Assembly: GCF_002332255.1 (NCBI RefSeq) | Contig: NZ_NRGW01000001.1 | Span: 3,100,001 to 3,164,000 of the forward strand | Direction: 5' to 3' | Source: Halomonas sp. JB37 | GTDB lineage: Bacteria; Pseudomonadota; Gammaproteobacteria; Pseudomonadales; Halomonadaceae | DNA length: 64,000 nt | Shown here: positions 51,163-58,811 of the stretch, one piece after another | Numbering within the stretch: position 1 is the first letter of the stretch | Layout of the letters: each line of letters opens with the position of its first letter | The notes under the pieces: model-generated | The model's input: the letters and a program-made list of their open reading frames with translations, nothing else | The model's database searches: none | Told to the model about the DNA's origin: nothing | Position numbers and translations under genes: made by a program

Positions 51163-51969
51163 TTGGATATCATTTGGTGGGTGGCATATGTGGCTTTGGG
51201 CGGTTTTGTTGGCCTCATGGCTGGCTTATTAGGCATCGGTGGCGGCGGCATTATGGTGCCGATTCTCACCTCGTTATTCGTGCTTCAAGGCGTGCCTCAT
51301 GAGCACCTTGCCCACTTAGCCCTAGGCACCGCTATGGCGGCTATTATCCCAGCCTCCACCGCAAGCTTACTTTCCCACCATCGGCACGGGGCGGTTCGCT
51401 GGGATATCGTGCGTTTTATTACCCCAGGCATATTAGCGGGTACTTTTTTTGCAACCTTTGTTGCCGCACTTATTCCTACTCGCAGCCTGGCGATTTTTTT
51501 CGCCTGCTTTATGGTATTGATGTCGATTCAAATGCTGATAAACGTTAAGCCTAAACCCAGCCGCAGCCTGCCTAGCCCCGTTGGCGTAAGCGGAGTGGGG
51601 TTAGGTATCGGCGGCATTTCGGCGCTGGTCGCCATCGGCGGCGGCTCGCTGACGGTCCCCTTCCTCACCTGGTGCAACGTCACGCTTCCCCGCGCCATAG
51701 GTACCTCGGCAGCCGTAGGCTTACCCATCGCGCTGGCGGGTGCTCTTGGCTACATCATCAATGGCTGGGGCGTTTCGGGCCTACCCGACGCAACGCTAGG
51801 CTTTGTTTATCTGCCCGCCTTTCTATTAATGGCGCCCTTCAGCATCCTCATGGCACCTATCGGCGCAAAGCTCGCCCACAAGCTGCCCGTGGCGCTACTC
51901 AAACGAGTATTCGCCTTCCTGCTGATGGGGCTGGCCCTGCAGATGGTATATGCGGTGTTTACGGCTTAA
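51163..51969 (+). CDS. TauE/SafE family sulfite/anion exporter
   Basis: A 268-residue inner-membrane permease with about eight helices, as inferred from hydrophobicity. The family glycine motifs are present twice: GLMAGLLGIGGGGIMVPIL near the N-terminus and ISALVAIGGGSLTVPFL at midpoint, reflecting the internal duplication. I start at TTG 51163 because AGGAG lies 8 bases upstream; no in-frame ATG fits the helix start. Substrate (sulfite, sulfonates or other anions) is undetermined. Heptamer repeats follow the stop. Confidence 0.88.
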   Translation: MDIIWWVAYVALGGFVGLMAGLLGIGGGGIMVPILTSLFVLQGVPHEHLAHLALGTAMAAIIPASTASLLSHHRHGAVRWDIVRFITPGILAGTFFATFVAALIPTRSLAIFFACFMVLMSIQMLINVKPKPSRSLPSPVGVSGVGLGIGGISALVAIGGGSLTVPFLTWCNVTLPRAIGTSAAVGLPIALAGALGYIINGWGVSGLPDATLGFVYLPAFLLMAPFSILMAPIGAKLAHKLPVALLKRVFAFLLMGLALQMVYAVFTA

Positions 51970-52002
51970 TGCACATAATGCGACGTTTAGTACAGATGCC
52001 TA

Positions 52003-52051
52003 CACTAACCACTAACCCCTAACCACTAACCACTAACCACTAACCACTAGC
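52003..52051 (+). repeat. Seven heptamer tandem repeats (CACTAAC)
   Basis: Seven consecutive 7-bp units from 52003: five exact CACTAAC, one CCCTAAC, one CACTAGC. It begins 34 bases after the TauE-like stop codon. Confidence 0.93.
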
Positions 52052-52105
52052 TCACTCAAGCAGAGGAAGAACTTACCGGCATCGTTTTTTTGTTATTAGC
52101 GTGTC

Positions 52106-52293
52106 TAAAAAGCGATGTCATGCTTCTCCAGGGTTTGATATTGGCCCGCCTCAATTCGCAGTACCAGATAACCATAGCCGCCCACATCAACATTCTCCAT
52201 GGTCAGCACTTCACGACAAAGCAGTCGAATCACACCATCATGGGTCACCAGTAGGTTAGCATGATGGAACTGTTCCTCGGTTCGAAATGTCCA
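52106..52293 (-). pseudogene. 3' remnant of a histidine phosphatase (phosphoglycerate mutase-like) gene
   Basis: Minus-strand translation from 52293 to a TAG stop at 52106 gives about 61 residues: FRTEEQFHHANLLVTHDGVI, RLLCREVLTMENVDVGGYGY, and so on to LEKHDIAF. The NLLVTHDGVIRLL block is the C-terminal catalytic His motif of the histidine phosphatase superfamily. There is no start codon, an in-frame TGA lies at 52294-52296, and the N-terminal RHG half is absent, so the gene has lost its 5' two thirds. Confidence 0.6.
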
Positions 52294-52339
52294 TCAAACA
52301 TAACCAACCTTAGAATTTTCAATATGATCGGAGAACTAT

Positions 52340-52777
52340 ATGGCTATGCGCATTAAATCTATCGCAACCACAGGATTAGTAAGCATACTTCTAGCGGGCC
52401 AAGCATACGCTTTCGATATCAATAGCGTAACTGATCGCGCAAGCAATATGGCTTCCAGCGGAGGCAGCAGCAACCTATTAAGTTCACTTTCAAGTGGCTC
52501 GTTCAATTTCGCTAATCTTGAGAACCTCACCGGCGTTTTAAGCTATTGTCAGGAAAACGGGTATTTAGGTAGTAATGCAGATATCGCCAAAAGTCAGGTT
52601 ATGTCACGTCTAGGTCTTGAATCTGAGCCGGAAGAAAACCAAAGCTACCAAGAGGGCCTGTCTGGTATGCTTCAAGGCGACGGTGAATCCTTCAACTTAA
52701 GCGCCTTAGGCGACCAAGTCGGCGAACGCGCCTGCGGCATGGCAGCAGACCAAGCAATGTCGTTTGCTGGTGGATAA
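52340..52777 (+). CDS. DUF2501 family secreted protein (YjjA-like)
   Basis: A 145-residue protein with a Sec signal peptide (cleavage likely after AYA, about residue 24) and a mature part rich in Ser, Gly and Asn. Two conserved cysteines are seen (SYCQENGYLG and ERACGMAAD), possibly disulfide-bonded in the periplasm. This pattern matches DUF2501 (E. coli YjjA), of unknown function. GGAG precedes ATG 52340. Its base composition is lower in GC than its neighbours and it lies beside a gene remnant, so it may have been acquired at this spot. Confidence 0.8.
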   Translation: MAMRIKSIATTGLVSILLAGQAYAFDINSVTDRASNMASSGGSSNLLSSLSSGSFNFANLENLTGVLSYCQENGYLGSNADIAKSQVMSRLGLESEPEENQSYQEGLSGMLQGDGESFNLSALGDQVGERACGMAADQAMSFAGG

Positions 52778-53104
52778 CCCACCTCAACGACAAATACTTT
52801 GTTCTACAAGATAATGCGTAAAGCGGGCTTGCCGCAAAACAGCAAGCCCAATACCCTTTGAAGATCAATTAGCCCTCCTCAACGCCCTAGATTAACGGTA
52901 TCCCTTGCTCTGTGCTGGGCACCCTTTCTTACGTACAATGGCGCGTATACAAAGCGCCATTGCTGAAAAGATCTCAAAATGTACCCAGTTTTTTTGGGAC
53001 CTCGCCCAGTATCCTTACTTGGTACACTGTAGACACACCCAATGCGTTAATTACGGCTTAAAGAGGCAATAATGCTGCATTCCGTGCGGCCAAAGCATTA
53101 CTAA
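52778..53104. other. Intergenic region before dusA, 327 bases
   Basis: No gene is visible. It holds a hairpin GGGCTTGC/GCAAGCCC (52825-52849) that may end the DUF2501 transcript despite a poor T run, and a 9-bp palindromic hairpin CAATGGCGC/GCGCCATTG (52936-52962). A dusA promoter is presumably between 52970 and 53090. Confidence 0.5.
52825..52849 (+). terminator. Possible terminator after the DUF2501 gene
   Basis: GGGCTTGC (52825-52832) pairs perfectly with GCAAGCCC (52842-52849) 48 bases after the stop. The following sequence is not T-rich, so the call is weak. Confidence 0.4.
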
Positions 53105-54142
53105 ATGACTAATTTAATTAAAGAAAACAGTGCAGATCGGGGCCGGCTTTTTTCTGTGGCCCCCATGATGGATTGGACGACCCGCGACTACAGAGCATTT
53201 GCCCGCACACTAACCAAGCGTGCGCTGCTGTATACCGAGATGGTCACGACTGGTGCGATTTTGCACGGGACGCCCCGTGAGCGCTTCTTAGGCTATAACG
53301 AGGTGGAGCACCCGCTTGCGCTGCAGCTAGGCGGCAGCGATGCCGGTGAGCTGGCGGAGTGCACGGCGGTTGCTGAGGCGTGGGGTTATGATGAGGTGAA
53401 CCTGAACGTGGGTTGCCCAAGCGATCGCGTGCAGAACAACATGATTGGCGCGTGCTTGATGGGCTACCCCGAAAAGGTAGCGGACGCCGTGCGGGCAATG
53501 CAGGCGGCGGTGTCTATTCCGGTCACGGTGAAGTGCCGTATTGGCATTGATGATCAGGATGAAGACGCAGATCTTGAGCGGTTTATTGCGATTGTCGCTG
53601 ACGCTGGCTGCGAGGTATTTACCGTTCACGCCCGTAAGGCGTGGCTACAAGGTTTATCACCTAAGCAGAACCGTGATGTACCGCCGCTTAACTACCCCCG
53701 AGTTCATCGTTTAAAGCAGAGCCGCCCTGAACTGCATATCGGTATTAACGGCGGGATTAAAACACTCGCCGAATGCCAAGAGCAGCTCACCCTTGTGGAC
53801 AGCGTTATGGTGGGCCGCGAGGCGTATCAAAACCCGTGGCTACTGGCCGGTGTTGATGAGCAGCTGTTTGGTGAGAAAGGCCCGGCGGAGAGCCGCTTGG
53901 ATGCCGCGAACGCTTTCCGGCCTTATATTCAGCAGCGCTTAGACGAAGGCGCCAAGCTGAATCATATTACCCGCCACCTGCTGGGCCTGTTTCAAGGTTG
54001 CCCAGGCGGAAGGCGGTTTCGGCGTCATTTGTCAGAACACGCGCATAAAGAAGGCGCAGGATTGCGCCTATTTGATGAAGCATTAAGCTTAGTGCGTGAG
54101 CCAGAGACCGAAGACACCCAGCCCGCCCCCATGCCTGTTTAG
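53105..54142 (+). CDS. dusA: tRNA-dihydrouridine(20/20a) synthase DusA
   Basis: A flavin enzyme that reduces U20/U20a in the tRNA D loop. The 345-residue TIM-barrel protein has SVAPMMDWTTRDYRAFAR, the catalytic Cys at about 104 (LNVGCPSDRVQNN), TVKCRIGIDDQD and the FMN-binding GINGGI and VMVGREAY blocks. The DusA subclass is indicated by HARKAWLQGLSPKQNR. No clear ribosome site precedes ATG 53105. It converges with the catalase gene with a 38-base gap. Confidence 0.95.
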   Translation: MTNLIKENSADRGRLFSVAPMMDWTTRDYRAFARTLTKRALLYTEMVTTGAILHGTPRERFLGYNEVEHPLALQLGGSDAGELAECTAVAEAWGYDEVNLNVGCPSDRVQNNMIGACLMGYPEKVADAVRAMQAAVSIPVTVKCRIGIDDQDEDADLERFIAIVADAGCEVFTVHARKAWLQGLSPKQNRDVPPLNYPRVHRLKQSRPELHIGINGGIKTLAECQEQLTLVDSVMVGREAYQNPWLLAGVDEQLFGEKGPAESRLDAANAFRPYIQQRLDEGAKLNHITRHLLGLFQGCPGGRRFRRHLSEHAHKEGAGLRLFDEALSLVREPETEDTQPAPMPV

Positions 54143-54180
54143 CGACCAACGTTCAGGCGGCGGGCCGAGTATTTACAGCA

Positions 54181-55641
54181 TTACGGCTGGCCGCCTTTCA
54201 CGCCTTTAGCGATGCGATCACCTACGTCTTGGTCGATATTGCGCCAATACTCAAACGCACGCTCAAGCACTGGCTCGCTGACGCCGCCTGAAAGATGCCC
54301 AACGACGTTGGACACTAAACGATCACGCGCGGCATCATCCATTACATCGCGAACTAACGTACCGGGCTGACCCCAGTCATCATCGTCTTTGCGCAGCGTA
54401 TAAGCTGCACGTACCAACTCACCGCTGGTGGCCCATACGGCATCTTCTGGAAAACGCTCAACATCGGCTTTAGGGCCACCTTTGCTGTTCGGCGCATAGA
54501 CAGGGTCTGTCGCGTGATGCATACGCATGGCACCACCCTGGGTATAGCTATTGACTGGGCTTATGGGCATATTGACGGGGATATGCTTGTAGTTAACGCC
54601 CAAACGCGCCCGATGTGCATCGGCATACGAGATAGAACGCGCCAGCAACATCTTGTCGGGTGAAAGGCCGGTGCCCGGCACCATGTTGTTAGGCTCGAAC
54701 GCGGCCTGATTGATTTGGGTATGGAAGTCGGTGGGGTTTTGGTTAAGGGTTAACTTACCCACTTCCATCAATGGATAGTCGTCGTGGGGCCACACCTTGG
54801 TGAGATCAAAGGGGTTATAGCGATAGGTTTTGGCATCCTCAAAGGGCATGATCTGCATTTGCAGTGTCCAGGTGGGGTGCTCGCCACGCTGAATGGCTTC
54901 AAATAGATCACGGCGATGATAGTCGGCGTCGGTGCCGGCCATTTTATCCGCTTGTTCCTGAGTCATGCACTTGATGCCCTGGTCGGTTTTGAAGTGATAC
55001 TTCACCCAGAACCGCTCACTTTCATTATTAACCCACATATAGGTATGGCTAGAGTAGCCATTCATATGCCGCCATGTCGCCGGCACGCCACGGTCTCCCA
55101 TTAACCAAGCTACCTGGTGAGCCGATTCAGGTGACAACGTCCAAAAATCCCACTGCATATCATGGTCACGCAGGCCGTTATCGGCGCGACGTTTTTGTGA
55201 GTGAATGAAGTGCTGAAACTTCATGGGATCACGCACAAAAAACACTGGGGTGTTATTACCCACCATGTCGAAATTGCCTTCCTCGGTATAAAACTTCACC
55301 GAAAAACCGCGTGGATCACGCCATGTATCAGGGCTACCGCTTTCACCTGCTACCGTCGAAAAGCGGATCAGCACATCGGTTTTAGTGCCTTTCTGCAGAA
55401 ACTTGGCTTTGGTGTATTTGCTAACATCGTGGGTGACTTCAAAATGCCCAAAAGCACCACTGCCCTTGGCATGCGGCTGACGGTCAGGGATCATTTCACG
55501 GTTAAACGCCGCCATTTGCTCCATCAGGGCGTGGTCGTGCATCACAATAGGGCCATCTTGCCCGACTGAGAGCGAATGTTCGTCACTGCTAACCGGTATG
55601 CCCGCATCCGTTGTGGTGTGCTTAGGTTTATCGCTCGTCAT
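54181..55641 (-). CDS. katA: Monofunctional heme catalase, small-subunit (clade 3) type
   Basis: It disproportionates hydrogen peroxide. At 486 residues it is of the small-subunit class without a C-terminal flavodoxin-like domain. The distal His lies in [19 protein letters not shown] and the proximal heme-ligand Tyr in [16 protein letters not shown]; the NADPH-binding clade 3 pattern is consistent. GGAGG precedes ATG 55641. The 201-base upstream region contains a short palindrome CATTGATAACAATG; regulation by OxyR or Fur is plausible but not shown. The symbol is by analogy. Confidence 0.93.
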   Translation of the reverse strand: MTSDKPKHTTTDAGIPVSSDEHSLSVGQDGPIVMHDHALMEQMAAFNREMIPDRQPHAKGSGAFGHFEVTHDVSKYTKAKFLQKGTKTDVLIRFSTVAGESGSPDTWRDPRGFSVKFYTEEGNFDMVGNNTPVFFVRDPMKFQHFIHSQKRRADNGLRDHDMQWDFWTLSPESAHQVAWLMGDRGVPATWRHMNGYSSHTYMWVNNESERFWVKYHFKTDQGIKCMTQEQADKMAGTDADYHRRDLFEAIQRGEHPTWTLQMQIMPFEDAKTYRYNPFDLTKVWPHDDYPLMEVGKLTLNQNPTDFHTQINQAAFEPNNMVPGTGLSPDKMLLARSISYADAHRARLGVNYKHIPVNMPISPVNSYTQGGAMRMHHATDPVYAPNSKGGPKADVERFPEDAVWATSGELVRAAYTLRKDDDDWGQPGTLVRDVMDDAARDRLVSNVVGHLSGGVSEPVLERAFEYWRNIDQDVGDRIAKGVKGGQP

Positions 55642-55773
55642 CGCTTTTCCTCCATGTCACGGTAGACGTGGCGTTTGACCGCCACTCGTTCGAGTACGAT
55701 GAAAGCTTGGCTATTAATTTTCATTGTTATCAATGTAGCCGCTAACAAAGCCCACCCTTAGGTATAGCCAATC

Positions 55774-55801
55774 AGCCGCCAACTTTCCATGTATGGCGGC
55801 T
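55774..55801 (-). other. Hairpin downstream of the deacylase gene
   Basis: AGCCGCCA (55774-55781) and TGGCGGCT (55794-55801) are perfect 8-bp arms in the gap between the deacylase stop and the catalase promoter region. There is no T run on the minus strand, so termination is uncertain. Confidence 0.45.
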
Positions 55802-55842
55802 ATCACTTCTCTATCAAACCAATAGCTTTTATGTATAGGCAG

Positions 55843-56877
55843 CTAAAAAGAAAAAGAATCCGTGGGCGGTACCAAGCTTGAGTTAAAGCTTTCGATGGCC
55901 GTTTCAGCCTCCTCAATTTCATCGAAACGGGCAATATGAAATAGCGCTTCACCTTCGTTAGCCAGCGGCAAGCGGCTCATCCCAATCACAATTCCATCTG
56001 CCACCGCGCGTACTTCGCCCTCTTCATTGCCAAAAGGGTCGGCCACTTTGCCCAGCACCTCACCTTTGGCAACGCGCGCGCCTAGGCGCACCTTGGGGCG
56101 CAAAATACCGTCGATAGGCGCCCTTGCCCAGCTTGAGCCGTTGGCCAGTTCAGCAGGCGCTGGCGTGCGGCGGCGCTGCTCACCGGCCAACATGCCTAAA
56201 CGCCGCATAACGCGCAGTACACCGCGGGCACCGGGTGCAATCGCCCACTCATCAAAGCGCAGCGCTTCACCGGCTTCATAGGTTAATACTGGAATACCAC
56301 GGCTCTGCGCGTAGTGGCGCAGGCTACCTTCGCGCAGCTCAGCGTTAAGCACCACGGGAGCGCCAAAAGCATCTGCCATGCGCTCGGTTTCACTGCCTGG
56401 GCGCAGCTGTGCACGAATTTGCGGCAGGTTCGTACGGTGAATCGCCCCGGTATGCAGATCAATAATATGCGTGGCGTGATCAACAATTTGTTCGCGAAAT
56501 AAAGCGGCAATCCGACCACCTAACGAGCCTGACTCACTGCCCGGAAAGCAGCGGTTAAGATCACGCCGATCAGGCAAATAGCGCGTTTGCTGTAAGAAAC
56601 CAAATACATTGACCACCGGCACTGCGATCAGTGTGCCACGAATGCCATTAATCGCTTTGGCGCGCAGTACCCGGCGAACAATTTCCACGCCGTTGATTTC
56701 GTCGCCATGAATACCACCGCAAACCAGCAAAACAGGGCCATCCTTGCGCCCGTGCACGACCTCCACAGGGATATGAAGCGGCGTATGGGTATATAAACGC
56801 GCGACTGGCACATCTATTTGTAAACGCTGGCCGGGCATAATGGTGTGCTCGCCCAGTTGAAAAGGTGCTCGCGGCAT
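55843..56877 (-). CDS. Succinylglutamate desuccinylase/aspartoacylase family zinc deacylase
   Basis: A 344-residue M14-like amidohydrolase that removes an acyl group from an amino acid or related amide. Zinc-site motifs are clear: GGIHGDEINGVE (about 54-65) and the His in IIDLHTG. The C-terminal third (from about 250) is a lipoyl/barrel-like domain with GARVAKGEVLGKVADPFG seen in this subfamily, which often accompanies rimK-like ligases; none is seen here. AGGAC precedes ATG 56877. It is divergent from the TetR gene. Substrate unknown. Confidence 0.88.
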   Translation of the reverse strand: MPRAPFQLGEHTIMPGQRLQIDVPVARLYTHTPLHIPVEVVHGRKDGPVLLVCGGIHGDEINGVEIVRRVLRAKAINGIRGTLIAVPVVNVFGFLQQTRYLPDRRDLNRCFPGSESGSLGGRIAALFREQIVDHATHIIDLHTGAIHRTNLPQIRAQLRPGSETERMADAFGAPVVLNAELREGSLRHYAQSRGIPVLTYEAGEALRFDEWAIAPGARGVLRVMRRLGMLAGEQRRRTPAPAELANGSSWARAPIDGILRPKVRLGARVAKGEVLGKVADPFGNEEGEVRAVADGIVIGMSRLPLANEGEALFHIARFDEIEEAETAIESFNSSLVPPTDSFSF

Positions 56878-57009
56878 GCTTAAAGTCCTGTTTTAACGAT
56901 GATGCTTCACGCTGTCTCAGTGAATACGGATCCATTCCATTGCCTTTTTATACGCCTGACGCTGCAAAATAACGAGCCTAACCCTTCTCTCTATGCGATA
57001 GCTGAATTA

Positions 57010-57033
57010 TCCATACAGTTTTGAATGTAAATA
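57010..57033. promoter_or_regulatory. AcrR-like operator upstream of the TetR gene
   Basis: The 24 bases TCCATACAGTTTTGAATGTA plus AATA match 19 of 24 positions of the E. coli AcrR operator as I recall it (TACATACATTTGTGAATGTA plus TGTA). Imperfect palindrome arms ATACA and TGTAA are visible. It lies 57 bases before the TetR ATG and may also affect the divergent deacylase gene. Confidence 0.6.
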
Positions 57034-57089
57034 TCAGCCAGCTTAGGTTAAAATGTGACCATTACGTTTCGATCATAAGGTTGCGCGCC

Positions 57090-57701
57090 ATGGCAAGAAA
57101 AACTAAAGCTGAAGCTGCTGCCACTCGGGAAGCACTGCTAGAGGCTGCCGAAGAGGTGTTTTTTGCCAAAGGCGTGGCACGCACATCACTAGAACAAATT
57201 GCTCGCCATGCAGGCCTTACTCGAGGCGCTGTTTATTGGCATTTTAAAAATAAGGGCGATTTGTTCATGGCGCTTGTCGAACAAGTCCGCATGCCCTTTC
57301 AATCGCTCATGGAAGAAGTGGAGAAAACCGAGGCGGGAAAATCGCCCCTTGAGTCCATCCGCTTAGCCTGCCATGCCGGCTTGGCTCGTATTGAACAGCC
57401 CTCATATCAGCGCATACTGTCAATCTTGCTGCATCGCTGCGAGTTCTTCAGTGATATCAACCCGCTCGAAATGCAGGATAAAATTGGTAATGAGTGTTTC
57501 GATGAAATGCTGTCAGTGTTTGAAATCGCGCAACAGCAGCAGCTGTTGCGTGAAGACCTCTCGCCGGCCGTTGCCACGCGGATGATGCAGTCAATGCTAG
57601 GTGGTCTCTTCCACGACTGGCTACGCAACCCCGGTGCTTATTCGATTCGGGAACGCGGTGGAGAAATGATCGATACTTCCATCCGCATGATGCAGCGCTA
57701 A
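57090..57701 (+). CDS. TetR/AcrR family transcriptional regulator
   Basis: A 203-residue repressor. The N-terminal HTH (about 10-56) reads ATREALLEAAEEVFFAKGVA, then RTSLEQIARHAGLTRGAVYW and HFKNKGDLF, which is very close to AcrR. The C-terminal ligand domain is AcrR-like in length. An AAGG site lies upstream of ATG 57090. The RND efflux genes end at 58812, 1.1 kb away, with a membrane-protein gene between, so control of that pump is plausible but unproven. An AcrR-like operator upstream suggests autoregulation. Confidence 0.9.
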   Translation: MARKTKAEAAATREALLEAAEEVFFAKGVARTSLEQIARHAGLTRGAVYWHFKNKGDLFMALVEQVRMPFQSLMEEVEKTEAGKSPLESIRLACHAGLARIEQPSYQRILSILLHRCEFFSDINPLEMQDKIGNECFDEMLSVFEIAQQQQLLREDLSPAVATRMMQSMLGGLFHDWLRNPGAYSIRERGGEMIDTSIRMMQR

Positions 57702-57720
57702 TTATTTAACGCCACTCTTA

Positions 57721-57921
57721 ATGCAGCTTGTGACACTCAGCGTACCTAACTGCGGGCACGCCCCCATGCTAGACCGACCTGAACAGGTCATGCCCATTGA
57801 GCGCTTTTTAATACGGGCTGCAAAGGCTGATGTAGTACCCAACAAGCAAACTCAAGCGACCAAGGTTAGCCCTACTATCACTCAGTGGCTAACCCAGCAG
57901 TGGCGGAAGTGGTGGCAATAG
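57721..57921 (+). pseudogene. 3' remnant of an alpha/beta-hydrolase gene
   Basis: The 66-codon frame reads QLVTLSVPNCGHAPMLDRPE, then QVMPIERFLIRAAKAD. CGHAPMLDRPEQ is the C-terminal catalytic His region of alpha/beta hydrolases. The nucleophile elbow and the rest of the enzyme are missing, as the tetR stop lies 20 bases upstream. No ribosome site is seen, so this is most likely a decayed 3' end rather than a small gene. Confidence 0.6.
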
Positions 57922-57961
57922 CTGAGCGACGCTTGTAGGCAATGCGCCCAGCTGCTTGCTA

Positions 57962-58648
57962 TCAATGCGAAGTAGAGTACGGCGCCGAGTGGCGTTTTTT
58001 TCGGTTGAGCCGCAGCTTGTTCAAATGAACGCGTGTTTCTAGGTAGTCTTGCTCTGACACGCTCCGATAAGCGCCCTCTGAGGGCAGGTACTTCACCAGC
58101 ACACGACGCTCGCCTTGAAGTGGCAACGTCCCCTCTTTGCTATGCAGCGTTACTGCGCTGTTCGGCTCATTATCAATCACTGCAAATGCCAACTCACCGC
58201 GGCCTTGGCGCTCAGTCACCACCACGGTTTCTCCCAACAAGCACCGGCGAGTAAACGGACGATAGCGGTGCAACCCACGGTGTAGCGCGTGGCAAATCGA
58301 TGCGGCGATAGGGGAAGCAGCGACCATTGACAACCACAACACCAGTACGCCCACCGGAATACGTATTAAGCCAAGTGGCAGCCAGCGCAAGACTAATAGC
58401 TCTATCGTCAACGTGAGCGCCGCTGAAATAGCCAAAATAACGCTCAATGCCAGTATGGCAGGCACACCGGCAAAGCCTAGCGAGACCAGCGTGCTGGCGA
58501 GGTGGTCTTCTTTTAAGCTATCACGTTCAAATAAATCTAGCGGGGCTACTCGAATCAGCACTAATAGCCAGTAGAACGCCAGTAACCCGAGTAAGACAAC
58601 GAGCACAATGCTCGGAAATTGCATGGCAGCGTGCAGTACATGTTCCAT
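57962..58648 (-). CDS. Inner-membrane protein with OB-fold domain (YqiJ/NfeD-like)
   Basis: A 228-residue protein with four predicted helices: IVLVVLLGLLAFYWLLVLI, then segments around FAGVPAILALSVILAISAAL, LTLTIELLVLRWLPLGLI and VGVLVLWLSMVAASPIAA. A soluble OB-fold-like domain follows (GETVVVTERQGRGELAFAV, EGAYRSVSEQDYLE), and a basic tail. The pattern resembles E. coli YqiJ and NfeD relatives, which usually pair with a flotillin (YqiK); no flotillin gene is visible here. Function unknown. Confidence 0.65.
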   Translation of the reverse strand: MEHVLHAAMQFPSIVLVVLLGLLAFYWLLVLIRVAPLDLFERDSLKEDHLASTLVSLGFAGVPAILALSVILAISAALTLTIELLVLRWLPLGLIRIPVGVLVLWLSMVAASPIAASICHALHRGLHRYRPFTRRCLLGETVVVTERQGRGELAFAVIDNEPNSAVTLHSKEGTLPLQGERRVLVKYLPSEGAYRSVSEQDYLETRVHLNKLRLNRKKRHSAPYSTSH

Positions 58649-58747
58649 AGTGGCGCTCCTCCGATACTTAGCCGGCGATGTATTATTATTTAAAGCTTAG
58701 TCTACATTAGCTTTTTAGTACCACTTTTCAGGCTATTTTCGTCAGAT

Positions 58748-58783
58748 AAAAAAACGGGCATCACCCGAAAGTGACGCCCGTTT
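58748..58783 (-). terminator. Rho-independent terminator of the RND efflux operon
   Basis: On the minus strand, a 13-bp stem (58783-58771 with 58764-58752, one G-T pair) is followed by a T run (complement of the A run from 58748). It lies 28 bases after the RND gene stop. Confidence 0.88.
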
Positions 58784-58811
58784 ATTGCTTACCCATCGTT
58801 CAGGGGGCTAA

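Larger units (their letters stand above)
51970..52339. other. Degenerate intergenic region, 370 bases
   Basis: It contains the CACTAAC heptamer array (52003-52051), then on the minus strand the 3' remnant of a histidine-phosphatase gene (52106-52293), then an AT-rich stretch leading to the DUF2501 gene. It looks like a site of past deletion or insertion. Confidence 0.6.
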
